A DNA stretch of 64,000 nt from Chitinophaga sp. E66 (GTDB taxonomy: Bacteria; Bacteroidota; Bacteroidia; Chitinophagales; Chitinophagaceae), in contig CP079103.1 in the NCBI GenBank assembly GCA_019285755.1, forward strand, positions 5,365,001 to 5,429,000, read 5' to 3'. Shown in pieces: positions 55,931-64,000 of the stretch. Within the stretch, counting starts at the first letter, position 1; each line of letters starts with the position of its first letter. Under the pieces are notes generated by a model. That model worked only from the letters and a program-made list of their open reading frames with translations, did no database searches and was not told the DNA's origin. The translations under genes were made by a program, and so were the position numbers.

Positions 55931-55955
55931 AAGCCGGCGCTGGGGGCGCCGGCTT
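55931..55955 (-). terminator. Terminator of the MBL-rhodanese gene
   Basis: AAGCCGGCGC and GCGCCGGCTT form a perfect 10-bp stem with a 5-base loop, then TTTTTC on the minus strand, 20 bases past the stop. Confidence 0.8.
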
Positions 55956-55974
55956 CAATATGGGAATGCTGCAT

Positions 55975-57376
55975 TTAGTTCAGCACGTTCTTTTCCTGTT
56001 CGATGACGATACCTTTCTCATCCTTCATCTTCGCATAACCGCCGGTCACGTTGCGGAGGTTGTGGATGCCTTCGCGCTTCATGAGAGAACAGGCGATCAC
56101 ACTACGGTATCCGCCCTGGCAATGCACATACAGGTTCAGGTGCTCGTCGAGGTCGGCCATGGTACCGGGGTCGGTGAGCTCGCTCAGGGTGAGGTTCATG
56201 GCGTCTTTCACGTGGCCGTCTGCGAACTCAGCCGGTTTGCGGACGTCCACGATGAGGAGGTTTTCGTCGTGCGGGATGTCCATCGCCAGTTCATCAGGAT
56301 CTACGGAGATGATCATATCGATCTTCTCGCCTGCATCTTTCCAGGCATCGAATCCGCCTTCGAGGAAGCCTTCCACTTTATCGAAACCTACGCGCGCGAG
56401 GCGGACGATCGTTTCTTCTTCCTGGCCGGGGGCGGTCACGAGGATCATGGCTTTATCGAAGGGAAGCAAGCTGCCGGCCCATTCGGCGAAGCGGCCTTCC
56501 AGGCCTATGCTGATGGAACCGGGCACGAAGCCTTCGGTGAAGGTGGTGGCGTGGCGGGTATCGAGGATCACGGCGCCTTGGGCTACTTTTTCCTTAAATT
56601 CCGCTATGGACAAAGGTTTCAGGCTGCGCTCCATGACTTTGTTCATGGCATCATACCCTTCCTTGTTGATTTGTGCGTTGATGGGGAAATACTGCGGGGC
56701 GTGCTGAGCCCGTCGGTCACCTGGCTGATGAAAGCGGCTTTATCTTCTGCGAGCAGCGCGTAATTGTCGCGTTTTTGCTCTCCGATGGTGGAAGACGTGT
56801 TGGGACCGAGGTTCTTCCCGCAGGAAGATCCGGGGCCGTGGGCGGGATATACGATCACGCTGTCTGGCAGGGTCTTGATCTTCGTATTCAGGGAATCGAA
56901 CAGCATACCGGCCAGTTCTTCTTTGGTCATGTTGCCGCTGAAGAGGTCCGGGCGGCCTACGTCGCCTACGAAGAGGGTATCTCCGGTGAACACGGCATGG
57001 GGCTGGCCTGCTTCGTCGGTCAGGAGGTAGCAGGTGCTTTCCAGGGTGTGACCCGGGGTATGGAGGGCGCGGACGGTCAGTTTACCGATGCGGAATTCTT
57101 CCCGTCTTTGGCGATGTGAACCGGGAAACCTGTCTTCGTCTCGGGACCGTAGACGATGGGCGCGTGGGTGGCGGCGGCCAGGTCGAGGTGACCGGAAACG
57201 AAGTCTGCATGGAAATGGGTTTCGAAAATATACTTGATAGTGGCGTTCCGTTCGTGTGCCAGGGCGAGATAGGGCTCAATGTCGCGCAGGGGATCGATGA
57301 TGGCTGCTTCACCCTCGGATTCGATATAATACGCGGCTTCCGATAAGCATCCCGTATACAACTGCTTAATGTACAT
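55975..57376 (-). CDS. MBL-fold hydrolase with two rhodanese domains (persulfide dioxygenase-like)
   Basis: Fusion of an ETHE1-like metallo-beta-lactamase domain and two rhodanese domains, a family linked to persulfide oxidation. Starts MYIKQLYTGCLSEAAYYIES. Metal motif IFETHFHADFVSGH, then LHTPGHTLESTCYLL, VFTGDTLFVGDVGRPDLF and VYPAHGPGSSCGKNL. Rhodanese domain 1 is GAVILDTRHATTFTEGFVPG, with no active-site Cys in its loop (LVTAPGQEEET). Rhodanese domain 2 is LLIVDVRKPAEFADGHV with the catalytic loop VHCQGGYRS. Frameshifts near 57100, 57020 and 56690. About 470 residues. It lies next to an ArsR regulator. Confidence 0.91.
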
Positions 57377-57395
57377 AATGGTGGTTTGATTTGGG

Positions 57396-57403
57396 CAAAA
57401 ATA
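57396..57403 (-). promoter_or_regulatory. Candidate -7 box of the MBL-rhodanese gene
   Basis: TATTTTTG on the minus strand fits TAnnTTTG, 20 bases before the ATG at 57376 and just past the upstream terminator. No TTG lies at the expected spacing. Confidence 0.4.
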
Positions 57404-57413
57404 CGAAAAAACA

Positions 57414-57440
57414 GAAGACCGCCTGCTTGAGGCGGTCTTC
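57414..57440 (-). terminator. Terminator of the ArsR-family gene
   Basis: GAAGACCGCCT and AGGCGGTCTTC form an 11-bp stem with a 5-base loop, then TGTTTTTTC on the minus strand. Confidence 0.85.
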
Positions 57441-57495
57441 TAGTATCGTAGGTGTCCCAAAGAGGGCGCGGTTATGAAAAAGAAAGATGTTGGGC

Positions 57496-57855
57496 TTATC
57501 CCACCAGCTCTTCGACGAATTTTGCCACTTCGGCAATACGCTGCTTGTTGATGGTATAATGGATAAACTTGCCGTCTCTTTCGGTAATCACGATCCCGGC
57601 ACGGCGCAGGATGGCGAGATGCTGGGAGGCTACTGATTGTTCCAGGCGCAGTTTCACATAAATCTCCGTTACAGTCATGCGCTTATGGTCCTCCAGCAGC
57701 TTGATCATCTGCTGGCGGAGCTTGTGATTGATCGCTCTCAACACCATCGCGGCTTTCTTAACGGCAATGTAATCCAATTTGATCTGATCTTTTTCATTGT
57801 TACCTCTAGAAATAATAAGAGTATTAGAAGAGGTGGTTAATAATTGTTTTTCCAT
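57496..57855 (-). CDS. ArsR/SmtB family transcriptional repressor
   Basis: Intact 119-residue winged-helix regulator. MEKQLLTTSSNTLIISRGNN is a polar N-terminal extension. The DNA-binding domain is AINHKLRQQMIKLLEDHKRM, TVTEIYVKLRLEQSVASQHL (recognition helix), AILRRAGIVITERDGKFIHY and the wing. There is no cysteine anywhere in the protein, and no His/Asp cluster typical of the metal sites, so it is neither a thiol sensor like BigR/SqrR nor an ArsR-type arsenic sensor. It precedes the MBL-rhodanese gene but has its own terminator. Confidence 0.93.
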   Translation of the reverse strand: MEKQLLTTSSNTLIISRGNNEKDQIKLDYIAVKKAAMVLRAINHKLRQQMIKLLEDHKRMTVTEIYVKLRLEQSVASQHLAILRRAGIVITERDGKFIHYTINKQRIAEVAKFVEELVG

Positions 57856-58159
57856 CGCAAAATAGTTTTAAAAAATAATGAAATGACAGGGATCAACGGA
57901 CAGTAATTAACGAGACTATTAGACAATAATCGCGGATATTGATTATACAAAATTATAATATCTGTCACAATAAAAAAATTTCTATACCTTCTTTTTTAAT
58001 ATATAGCCCGGAATATCCCCTTTTTATCACAATTTGACGATTCCATGACACTTTCGGGCGCTATATGCCGTCCGTCGCTACCCTTTCAGATATAAACGGA
58101 GTTTCATACATAATATGATGCCGGGAAATCTTAAAAATCTGCTAAAAATTCAACGGATG
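57856..58159. other. AT-rich gap upstream of the ArsR gene
   Basis: 304 bases between the ArsR start and the tsaB stop. It holds the ArsR promoter/operator candidate (57926-57955). The remainder to 58159 shows no convincing open frame or hairpin. Confidence 0.5.
57926..57955 (-). promoter_or_regulatory. Candidate promoter and operator of the ArsR gene
   Basis: TAATTTTG on the minus strand (57948-57955) fits the TAnnTTTG box. The dyad ATAATC-N9-GATTAT (57926-57946) lies directly downstream, over the expected start site, where a repressor would block transcription. The dyad resembles AT-rich ArsR-family operators. No TTG lies at the normal -33 spacing. Confidence 0.45.
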
Positions 58160-58834
58160 TTACTTTTTACCGGGGTGGTAGAAGGCTTTAAGGTAGTGCG
58201 GGGCGAAATATGCCACATCTTGAAAGTCCTTATCCGCAAAGGCTTTGGCCGCAGTCCGATCATATGTTCGGCCGATATCTGGTATGATGGAAAAAGCGTA
58301 TTGGTTGGCTCCCCTAACAATTCACGCCATTTAGGGGCTCCGTCACCGAAGAAAATGACGGTTTTCTGTGCAATAAACAGTTCAAACGCTCCCGGCTCCA
58401 GGATCATCGCCTGGGGCGGAAGCAGGGCTCCCAGCGCCTGGTCGTATACGGCTGTAAACACTTCCATCCGGCGCGCATCGATCATTGGGGCATATAATAC
58501 GTCTCCACCCGGCCGCTGAGCCTGCATACCCGCCGCCATCATCTGCAGGGTAGACACTGCAATGAGGGGTTTCTTCCAGGTATAGCACAGTCCTTTGCGG
58601 TAGCGGTGCCCACGCGCAGGCCAGTATACGACCCCGGCCCGGCGCTGACGGCGATGGCGTCCAGCGTATCGGGGTTACATCATGGCGGCGCATGAGATCG
58701 CCGATGTATTGGGTAATCGTAGCGGCATGGTCGCGCTGGTCGGTATTACGGATCGTTTCCAATGCCTGCCCGTCGCGCGAGAGGCAAACGGAGCCGATGG
58801 ATGTTGCTGTGTCTAAATGAAGGATCTGTGCCAC
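58160..58834 (-). CDS. tsaB: tRNA t6A synthesis protein TsaB
   Basis: Scaffold partner of TsaD and TsaE in threonylcarbamoyl-adenosine formation on tRNA. GTG start 58834 reads (M)AQILHLDTATSIGSVCLSR. Then RDHAATITQYIGDLM, the family motif SAGPGSYTGLRVG restored by frame change, PLIAVSTLQMMAAGM, LYAPMIDARRMEVFTAVYDQ and FFGDGAPKWREL. The natural end after an indel near 58240 is AAKAFADKDFQDVAYFAPHY. Frameshifts near 58673, 58600 and 58240. About 225 residues. Third gene of the ridA - dehydrogenase-like - tsaB operon, 7 bases after the previous stop. Confidence 0.87.
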
Positions 58835-58841
58835 GGTAGGA

Positions 58842-59497
58842 TTAGTCCTGTTGTTGGATAAATGCGTTGTATTCCTTTTCGAGCGATGCGCTGGCGCGGT
58901 AGCGCTCGTTGCCGGTTTCGGCATGTACTGCCCGTAGTACTTCGTACACGTTACGGATACCGATGCGGCTGCACCATTCAAAGGGGCCGAAGGGATAATT
59001 GGTGCCCAGCTTCATGGAAACGTCGATGTCTTCCCGCGAAGCGGTCCCTTCTTCCGCCGTGAAATAGGCTTCGTTGATGATCATGGCCACGGTTCGGGGC
59101 GTCACCAGACCGGCCGATGCTTTAACGGACTCATATTCCCATCCCAGCTCCCGCATCAACACTTTGAGCGCTTCCGCATCTCCCTTTCCGATATACCTAC
59201 TTCCAGCCGCGGCATAGAGAAGAACCCGGACAACCAGTTCACCGCGAACATACGCGGATAATCTTCCCAGGCAGACGGCGGCGTTTTTACGAGGCAGCCC
59301 AGCACCGGAGTCTCCGGGCGAAGGGCATAGATCATGAAGTTCTCGGGCCGCTCGTCGAGCGAGAGGTCGATCACCAGATCCGCCCCGCCTTTCAGTGGCT
59401 GAAGTTCCGGTTCATAGAGAACGTTGTGCGTGCCCGTGCTCCGGGATTGCCGGAAGGCATCCCAGCGCTGGCGGTCGCCGGTTACGAGAATATCCAT
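58842..59497 (-). CDS. 3-hydroxyacyl-CoA dehydrogenase-like protein with degenerate NAD domain
   Basis: The C-terminal half is a clear 3-hydroxyacyl-CoA dehydrogenase domain (GLVTPRTVAMIINEAYFTAE, DIDVSMKLGTNYPFGPFEWC, NVYEVLRAVHAETGNERYRA). The N-terminal half is shorter than a full Rossmann domain and lacks the GxGxxG motif; it begins MDILVTGDRQRWDAFRQSRS and includes FAVNWLSGFFSMPRLEVG. One frameshift near 59190. About 218 residues against about 290 for the usual enzyme. It starts 4 bases after the ridA stop and may be a non-catalytic or altered-specificity relative. Confidence 0.8.
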
Positions 59498-59501
59498 CCT
59501 G

Positions 59502-59880
59502 TTACTTTACGGCGATCATGGAAATCTCCACATTGGCGCCTTTCGGCAATGCGGCTACCTGAACGGTTTCGCGGGCGGGGAAGTAACCGGTGAAATACTT
59601 ACCGTACACTTCATTGATTTGCCCGAAATCTCCCATGTTCATGATGAAGATGGTGCTCTTCACCACGTCGGAGAACTCCATGCCTGCCTCAGAAAGGATG
59701 TTGCGGAGGTTCTGCATCACGCGGTGCGTTTCGGCGATGATATCGTCCTGCTCCTTGGCCGCTTTCCGGGTTCAGTGCAATCTGGCCGGAGATGAACAGC
59801 ATATTGCCTGCCTGCACGGCCTGGTTGTAGGGACCGATAGGCGCCGGGGCGTTGGTGGAGTTGATGATTTGTTTTTCCAT
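59502..59880 (-). CDS. ridA: RidA family reactive intermediate deaminase
   Basis: Hydrolyses reactive 2-aminoacrylate and related enamines. MEKQIINSTNAPAPIGPYNQ and FISGQIALNPESG are family signatures, followed after a frameshift near 59765 by TIFIMNMGDFGQINEVYGKY. The active-site Arg region is PARETVQVAALPKGANVEIS. About 125 residues. It is the first gene of the ridA - dehydrogenase-like - tsaB operon. Confidence 0.92.
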
Positions 59881-59981
59881 ATGCCGCAAAAATAAGGTTT
59901 TGCCAGTGCAAAATGCTTATATTAGCTGAACGTATCAGCCGAGACTAGTCAACTACCCGAAGAAAATTTAGCTGCACAATT

Positions 59982-60738
59982 ATGTATGTCAAAACAAGGC
60001 ATGGCCTCTCTTTGAATGGCGCATGGCAAATGCAGATCGCACTTTTTGCGGGCTGGATCGTTCCATGTGCGGTTGTGTATATGGTTTCAGGCACTAATCT
60101 TCTCCAATTCCCCACCATGCTTTCCTGGCTTTATCTGCTGGGCGGCGTTAGTGTCATCCTTTGCGCGCTCATCCGCAAGCGCGATAATTTCCAGTTCATG
60201 CCCCGCCTCTTTATGACGGGAGAGCTTTTCCTGCTCTGCATTTCCATGGCCATCGCTTTAGTAATGGTGAAAGACGGAGCAGGCAGCCTGTTGCCGCTTC
60301 CGGTCTGGCCGGATATGAGCTTTACCTCCATCCGCATCGGGTCGCCCTTAGCCATCGTCTGCACCGTAGTGCTGATGGCCATGATGGAAGAGATACTTTT
60401 CCGTGGCATCATTATGGAAGCCCTGCTCCATCGCTATTCCAACGGCATTGCATTGATTCAAAGCGCACTGTTGTATATGCTCGCTCACCCGGACCCTGCG
60501 CAGATGCCCGGCGCCTTCCTGCTTGGGCTCGCCACTGGCACGGTGTACCTCCGCTTCCGCGATCTCTGTCCTTCCATGCTCGTTCATATTTCCTACAACG
60601 CCGCCGCCGCTCTTATGCTGAATGTGGGCAGCCAGCATTTCGCGCAGGATTCTCCCGTCATGTATTATGTGATGGTGACCGGATGCGTGGGCGCTCTCGT
60701 TGGTGGGTACTTCCTTCTGCAACGTATTCCCTGCCTAA
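59982..60738 (+). CDS. CPBP family intramembrane metalloprotease
   Basis: Multi-pass membrane protein of the CPBP/Abi (CAAX prenyl protease-like) family. Begins MYVKTRHGLSLNGAWQMQIA. Motif 1 EEILFRG (about residue 133), motif 2 around YMLAHPDPAQMPGAFLLGLA and motif 3 MLVHISYNAAAAL give the family's glutamate, histidine and asparagine ligands. About 250 residues. The raw frame runs to 60869 through a strong hairpin and into the opposite gene. An indel near 60733 would allow TAA at 60736-60738, just before the hairpin, which is preferred. The substrate is unknown. Confidence 0.83.
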
Positions 60739-60747
60739 ATCAACGAC

Positions 60748-60779
60748 AAAAGCGGCCCCCTTTCCGGGAAACCGCTTTT
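60748..60779. terminator. Bidirectional terminator between the protease and L,D-transpeptidase genes
   Basis: AAAAGCGG and CCGCTTTT plus inner CCC/GGG pairing form a stem with A and T flanks between convergent genes. Confidence 0.7.
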
Positions 60780-60804
60780 GCATACGGAACAATCCGCGTA
60801 ATAA

Positions 60805-62436
60805 TTATTTGCCGAACAGGAGCTTCGCCAGCTTCGCATCGTGCCCATACACGTCGTCGCGGAAGTTGAGGCGGCCGGCACTGTCTACCCACGCCGTGAA
60901 GTACCCGATGAACACGGGGATCTTCTCTTTCACCGTTACATATTTTTCCTTGTTGGCATTCATGGCGGCGTCGATCTTGGCGGTCGTCCAGCTGGAATCT
61001 TTCCGCAGGATCCATTCGGCCAGTTTCTTCGGCTCCGCCACACGAATGCACCCGTGCGAGAATGTCCGCCGGGATTCGTTGAACAGCCCCTTCGACGGCG
61101 TATCGTGCAGGTAAATGTTGTACTCATTCGGGAAGAGGAACTTCACTTTACCGAGCGAGTTGCTGGGACCGGGCTTCTGGCGAACCGATACATTATTCCC
61201 GCTACCCGACATTTCCATATTATGTCTCGCCAGGTAGGCGTTGCCGCTCTTGCGGATGCCCGGCAGCACTTCTTTCTTCAGGATGCCCGGGGAACGTTCC
61301 AGTATGGACTGAACACCACGTACTTCAGTTCCTTGCTGAAGATCACGGTGCTGTTACCCTGCGTACCCACCACTACGTTACAGCTCCAGGCCAGCTTGCC
61401 GTCTTCGTACGCATGCAGCCTGAACTCGGGATGTTCACGAGGAGGTAATCGGTATTTACTTCAACGGGCACCCAGCGGATGCGTTCCATGTTGAGGAGTA
61501 TCTGGTGCATGTAATGTTGCAGCGGACGGTTCAGCGCGGCTACGGTCTGATCCTTTATGACACCGTCTACCTTGTGCCCGTGGCGGGTCTGGTAATTTCG
61601 CAGGGCGCTGTCGAGCTGGGGCGTGAAGCGGGAGGATGTATCGCTGTCTTTGAAGTCTCCGTACATATGCAGTCTTTTCTTCACGAGGGCGATTACTTCG
61701 GAGGAGTCTCCTGATTTATAGGTCTTCTTCTTTTCCAGTCTGATAGAATCCAGAACAGGATTTTCTTTAGCGAGTTTAGCCAGTCGTTGCAGTTCATCGC
61801 GCAGCATTTTGTATTGCCGGTTCACCGGTTCGTTGGTGGCGATTGCGGTTTTGGGATATCTGATCACGGAGTCGAGGAGGCTTTCGACATTGATCTTTTT
61901 GCGTGGTATGAACCATTCCAGGTCTTTTGAGTTGGCGCTGGTCATGCCTCCCCATACCTTTTGCGCGTAGTCGAAGAACTGCCCGGTGAGGGTGATTTCG
62001 GTGAGGCGGAAAAGGGAGTCTTTGCGGTTGAATTCGCTGCCTTCGGCGGCGAGGGAATCGTAGAGCCGCATGGCGGGGATTTATCGAGCGAGGAGTCGCG
62101 GATGCCGGTGGCTTCGTCCTGGCGCATCATGTTCATGAATCCGCCGGCTTGTTCGGTGAGCCCGGCGCTATCGATCCAGGCGAAGTGGAAATCGCGTTTG
62201 CGGTAGAATTCCAGGATGGCTTCGCGGTAGGGTGTAAATTCCGCATGATGGTCCAGAAAAGAAACAACCTGGTTGCTGTCCATCGCTTCGGCGATATACT
62301 CTTCTTTGGTGTAGTGCGTGGTGTCGCGGTTGATGCCTTCGCCTTTGGGTCTCTTCTGTCCTTGTTGGCAGGCGGCTACGGCGAGGGTCAGGAGCAAAGC
62401 GGGCAGTAAGGTTTTTTCAGCATAGCGAAGTAGCAT
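60805..62436 (-). CDS. L,D-transpeptidase lipoprotein (YkuD family with peptidoglycan-binding domain)
   Basis: Envelope enzyme that makes 3-3 peptidoglycan crosslinks or attaches proteins. MLLRYAEKTLLPALLLTLAV leads to lipobox VAAC. The scaffold domain follows (EYIAEAMDSNQVVSFLDHHA, ILEFYRKRDFHFAWIDSAGL), then a peptidoglycan-binding helix block (NYQTRHGHKVDGVIKDQTVA). The catalytic YkuD domain includes VPVEVNTDYLLVNIPEFRL, FPNEYNIYLHDTPSKGLF and the active site FSHGCIRV. Frameshifts near 62075, 61430 and 61280. About 543 residues, typical for the Bacteroidota YcbB-like type. Its 3' end converges on the CPBP gene. Confidence 0.92.
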
Positions 62437-62502
62437 TTAGGAGGTATAACAATCTTCCGCCGGGTATGTTGCAAACCGGGGCCGGAATGCGGCGTGGCGG
62501 AA

Positions 62503-62532
62503 AAAGGGCGCATCCGGTTGGGAGCGCCCTTT
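62503..62532 (-). terminator. Terminator of the ribonuclease G/E gene
   Basis: AAAGGGCGC and GCGCCCTTT form a 9-bp stem with a 12-base loop, then TTCCGCC on the minus strand, just past the stop at 62540. Confidence 0.65.
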
Positions 62533-62539
62533 AAAAATA

Positions 62540-64000
62540 TCAGAATTTAATTTCCTCGTCGTTATTATCGAAGAAGTGGTATTCCGTGAGATGGTAATTG
62601 GTATCTGCGCGGAGTTTGATCCATTTCTTGTACGCGAAGTACCATTTCCATTGGCGGCTGCGGAGCCATCCTTTGGTGAGGTATGCGTAGAGGATGGGAT
62701 GCACGCGGATGGTGAGGCCCTTGTGCTGGTGGTTGAGGAGATACTGGAGGTTCTTCTCGATGTCTTCCACGATGAGCATGGAGGCGCCGATTTTGCCGGT
62801 GCCTTTGCAGGTGGGACAATCTTCCGCCACGGAGATGGTGATTTCCGGCTTTACGCGCTGGCGGGTGATTTGCATGAGGCCGAATTTGGAGATGGGCAGG
62901 ATGGTGTGTTTGGCCCTGTCCGTCGCCATGAATTTCTCCATGGCCTCATAAACGTTCTTTTTATTCTCCGGCAGTTTCATATCGATGAAATCGATGATGA
63001 TGATGCCGCCGAGGTCTCGGAGGCGCAGCTGCCGGGCGATTTCCGCTGCGGCTTCCAGGTTGGACGCCAGGGCGTTTTGTTCCTGGTTGTTGCTGGAGCT
63101 TTTGTAGCCCGAGTTCACGTCTATGACGTGGAGGGCTTCCGTGGCTTCGATGATGAGGTATACTCCGGAGTCGAGGTTGACGGTTTTGCCGAAGGAGGCT
63201 TTCACCTGCCGTGTAACGCCGAAGTGGTCGAAGATGGGGGCGCCGTTGTGATAGTAGGTCACGATGTCCTGCTTTTCGGGCGCTATCTTCTGGATATACG
63301 TTTTTGTGTCGGAGTAAATGTTTTTATCGTTGATGACGATCCGGTTGAAGGATTCGTTCAGCAGGTCGCGGAGGATGCTGGTGGTTTTGGTCTGTTCGCT
63401 CAGGATTTTCTGCGGTGCTTGTCCGCTGCGCAGGTTTTCCTGGATGGTGTGCCAAGTGTTCACCAGGGTGGTCAGGTCTTCGTGGAGTTCGGCGGTTTTT
63501 TTGCCTTCGGCCGCTGTGCGGACGATTACGCCGAAGTTGGGCGGTTTGATGGCTTCCACGATCTTCTGGAGCCTTTTTCTTTCTTCTGAGGAGTGGATCT
63601 TTTTGGAGACGGCCACGATATTATTGAAAGGCGTGATAACGATGAATCTGCCGGGGGGAGATTTCGCAGCTGAGGCGCGGGCCTTTCGAAGAAATGGGCT
63701 CTTTGAGGATTTGTACGAGGATGTTGGGTTTTCCGCCGAGGACTTCCGTGATTTTACCGGTTTTGATGATTTCGGGTTCGTTTTTGAATTTGCCGAATTC
63801 GAAGGTACCGGATTTATCGGAGATGGCCTGGTTGGTGAATTTCAGTATGGAACGGATATAGGGGCTGAGGTCGGTATAATGGAGGAAGGCGTCTTTTTCG
63901 AATCCGACGTCCACGAAGGCGGCGTTCAGTCCCGGGATCAGTTTTTTTACTTTGCCTAAATAAAGGTCCCCACCGCAAAATTAGGATTGCCGCTTTCGTG
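62540..64000 (-). CDS. rng: Ribonuclease G/E family protein (5' end beyond the window)
   Basis: Endoribonuclease of the RNase E/G family, which processes rRNA precursors and mRNA. The S1-like part enters at the window edge (DLYLGKVKKLIPGLNAAFVD, VGFEKDAFLHYTDLSP). It is followed by HRYHAFQ, frameshifted near 63620, and NIVAVSKKIHSSEERKRLQK. Catalytic-core blocks: PNFGVIVRTAAEGKKTAELH, ALHVIDVNSGYKSSSNNQEQ (metal-binding Asp), LRDLGGIIIIDFIDMKLPEN and TRQRVKPEI. The zinc-link CPTCKGTGKIG is present, and the protein ends FFDNNDEEIKF. The short tail with no long C-terminal scaffold favours RNase G over RNase E. Confidence 0.92.

Noticed and set aside
60739-60869. C-terminal extension of the CPBP protease
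   Set aside because: The reading runs through a strong terminator hairpin and into the convergent transpeptidase gene; the residues look like random sequence.
62576-63589. Plus-strand frame of 337 codons opposite the ribonuclease G/E gene
   Set aside because: Antisense shadow with biased composition; the minus-strand protein is unmistakable.

Overview
The window comes from a Bacteroidota genome and looks like a Chitinophaga-type member of the Chitinophagaceae. The evidence is a SusC/RagA-type TonB receptor, PorZ and a gldK-gldL-gldM-gldN set for type IX secretion, DUF4271 next to hemD, DUF4783 next to nadC, and promoter boxes of the TAnnTTTG type. No rRNA, tRNA or CRISPR array was seen.

The sequence is full of single-base indels. 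Almost every gene longer than about 600 bp is cut into two to six overlapping frames that together encode one normal protein. Where the exact site can be deduced, it is nearly always a G/C run one base too short (for example near 600, 1208, 7463, 21130 and 51118). One A-run, in rsfS, is one base too long. This is best read as base-call or assembly error, not gene decay. Each broken gene is therefore annotated once, over its full reconstructed span, with approximate frameshift sites.

Layout. 1-3.2 kb: 5' part of a SusC receptor gene and an IS1595-type transposase. 3.4-5.8 kb: RND/MMPL exporter. 5.9-9.6 kb: porZ, recO, lpxH. 9.7-12.9 kb: rsfS-ftsH-LUD operon. 13-18.1 kb: birA, aldo/keto reductase, an SUI1/YciH protein, a lipid kinase, nadC and DUF4783. 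18.3-22.5 kb: gpmI, a lipoprotein gene and uvrC. 23.2-24.5 kb: a Crp/Fnr regulator and a DinB protein. 24.5-29.4 kb: gldKLMN. 29.7-33.6 kb: DUF4271-hemD-DUF255. 33.8-35.9 kb: hemW and gpsA, convergent. 36-46.8 kb: a seven-gene ABC/TolC efflux cluster. 47.1-49.8 kb: a divergent NtrC-type response regulator and histidine kinase that probably control the efflux cluster through a sigma-54 promoter. 49.8-53.5 kb: YhhN, nadB and an LpxL-like acyltransferase. 53.5-57.9 kb: LysM/BON and BON proteins, a short MutS-family ATPase, an MBL-rhodanese protein and an ArsR regulator. 58.2-59.9 kb: ridA - 3-hydroxyacyl-CoA dehydrogenase-like - tsaB operon. 60-64 kb: CPBP protease, L,D-transpeptidase and a ribonuclease G/E gene cut by the window edge.

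The most unusual content is intergenic. Four non-coding arrays (15109-15218, 15316-15414, 22720-22895, 50722-50831) are each built from imperfect 11-bp units that hold one register for 9 to 16 units. Each uses a different repeat sequence but the same plan: left repeats, a short non-repeated core, then right repeats. The first two share a core, and their inverted arms differ by compensatory changes. I do not recognise them as a named element family.
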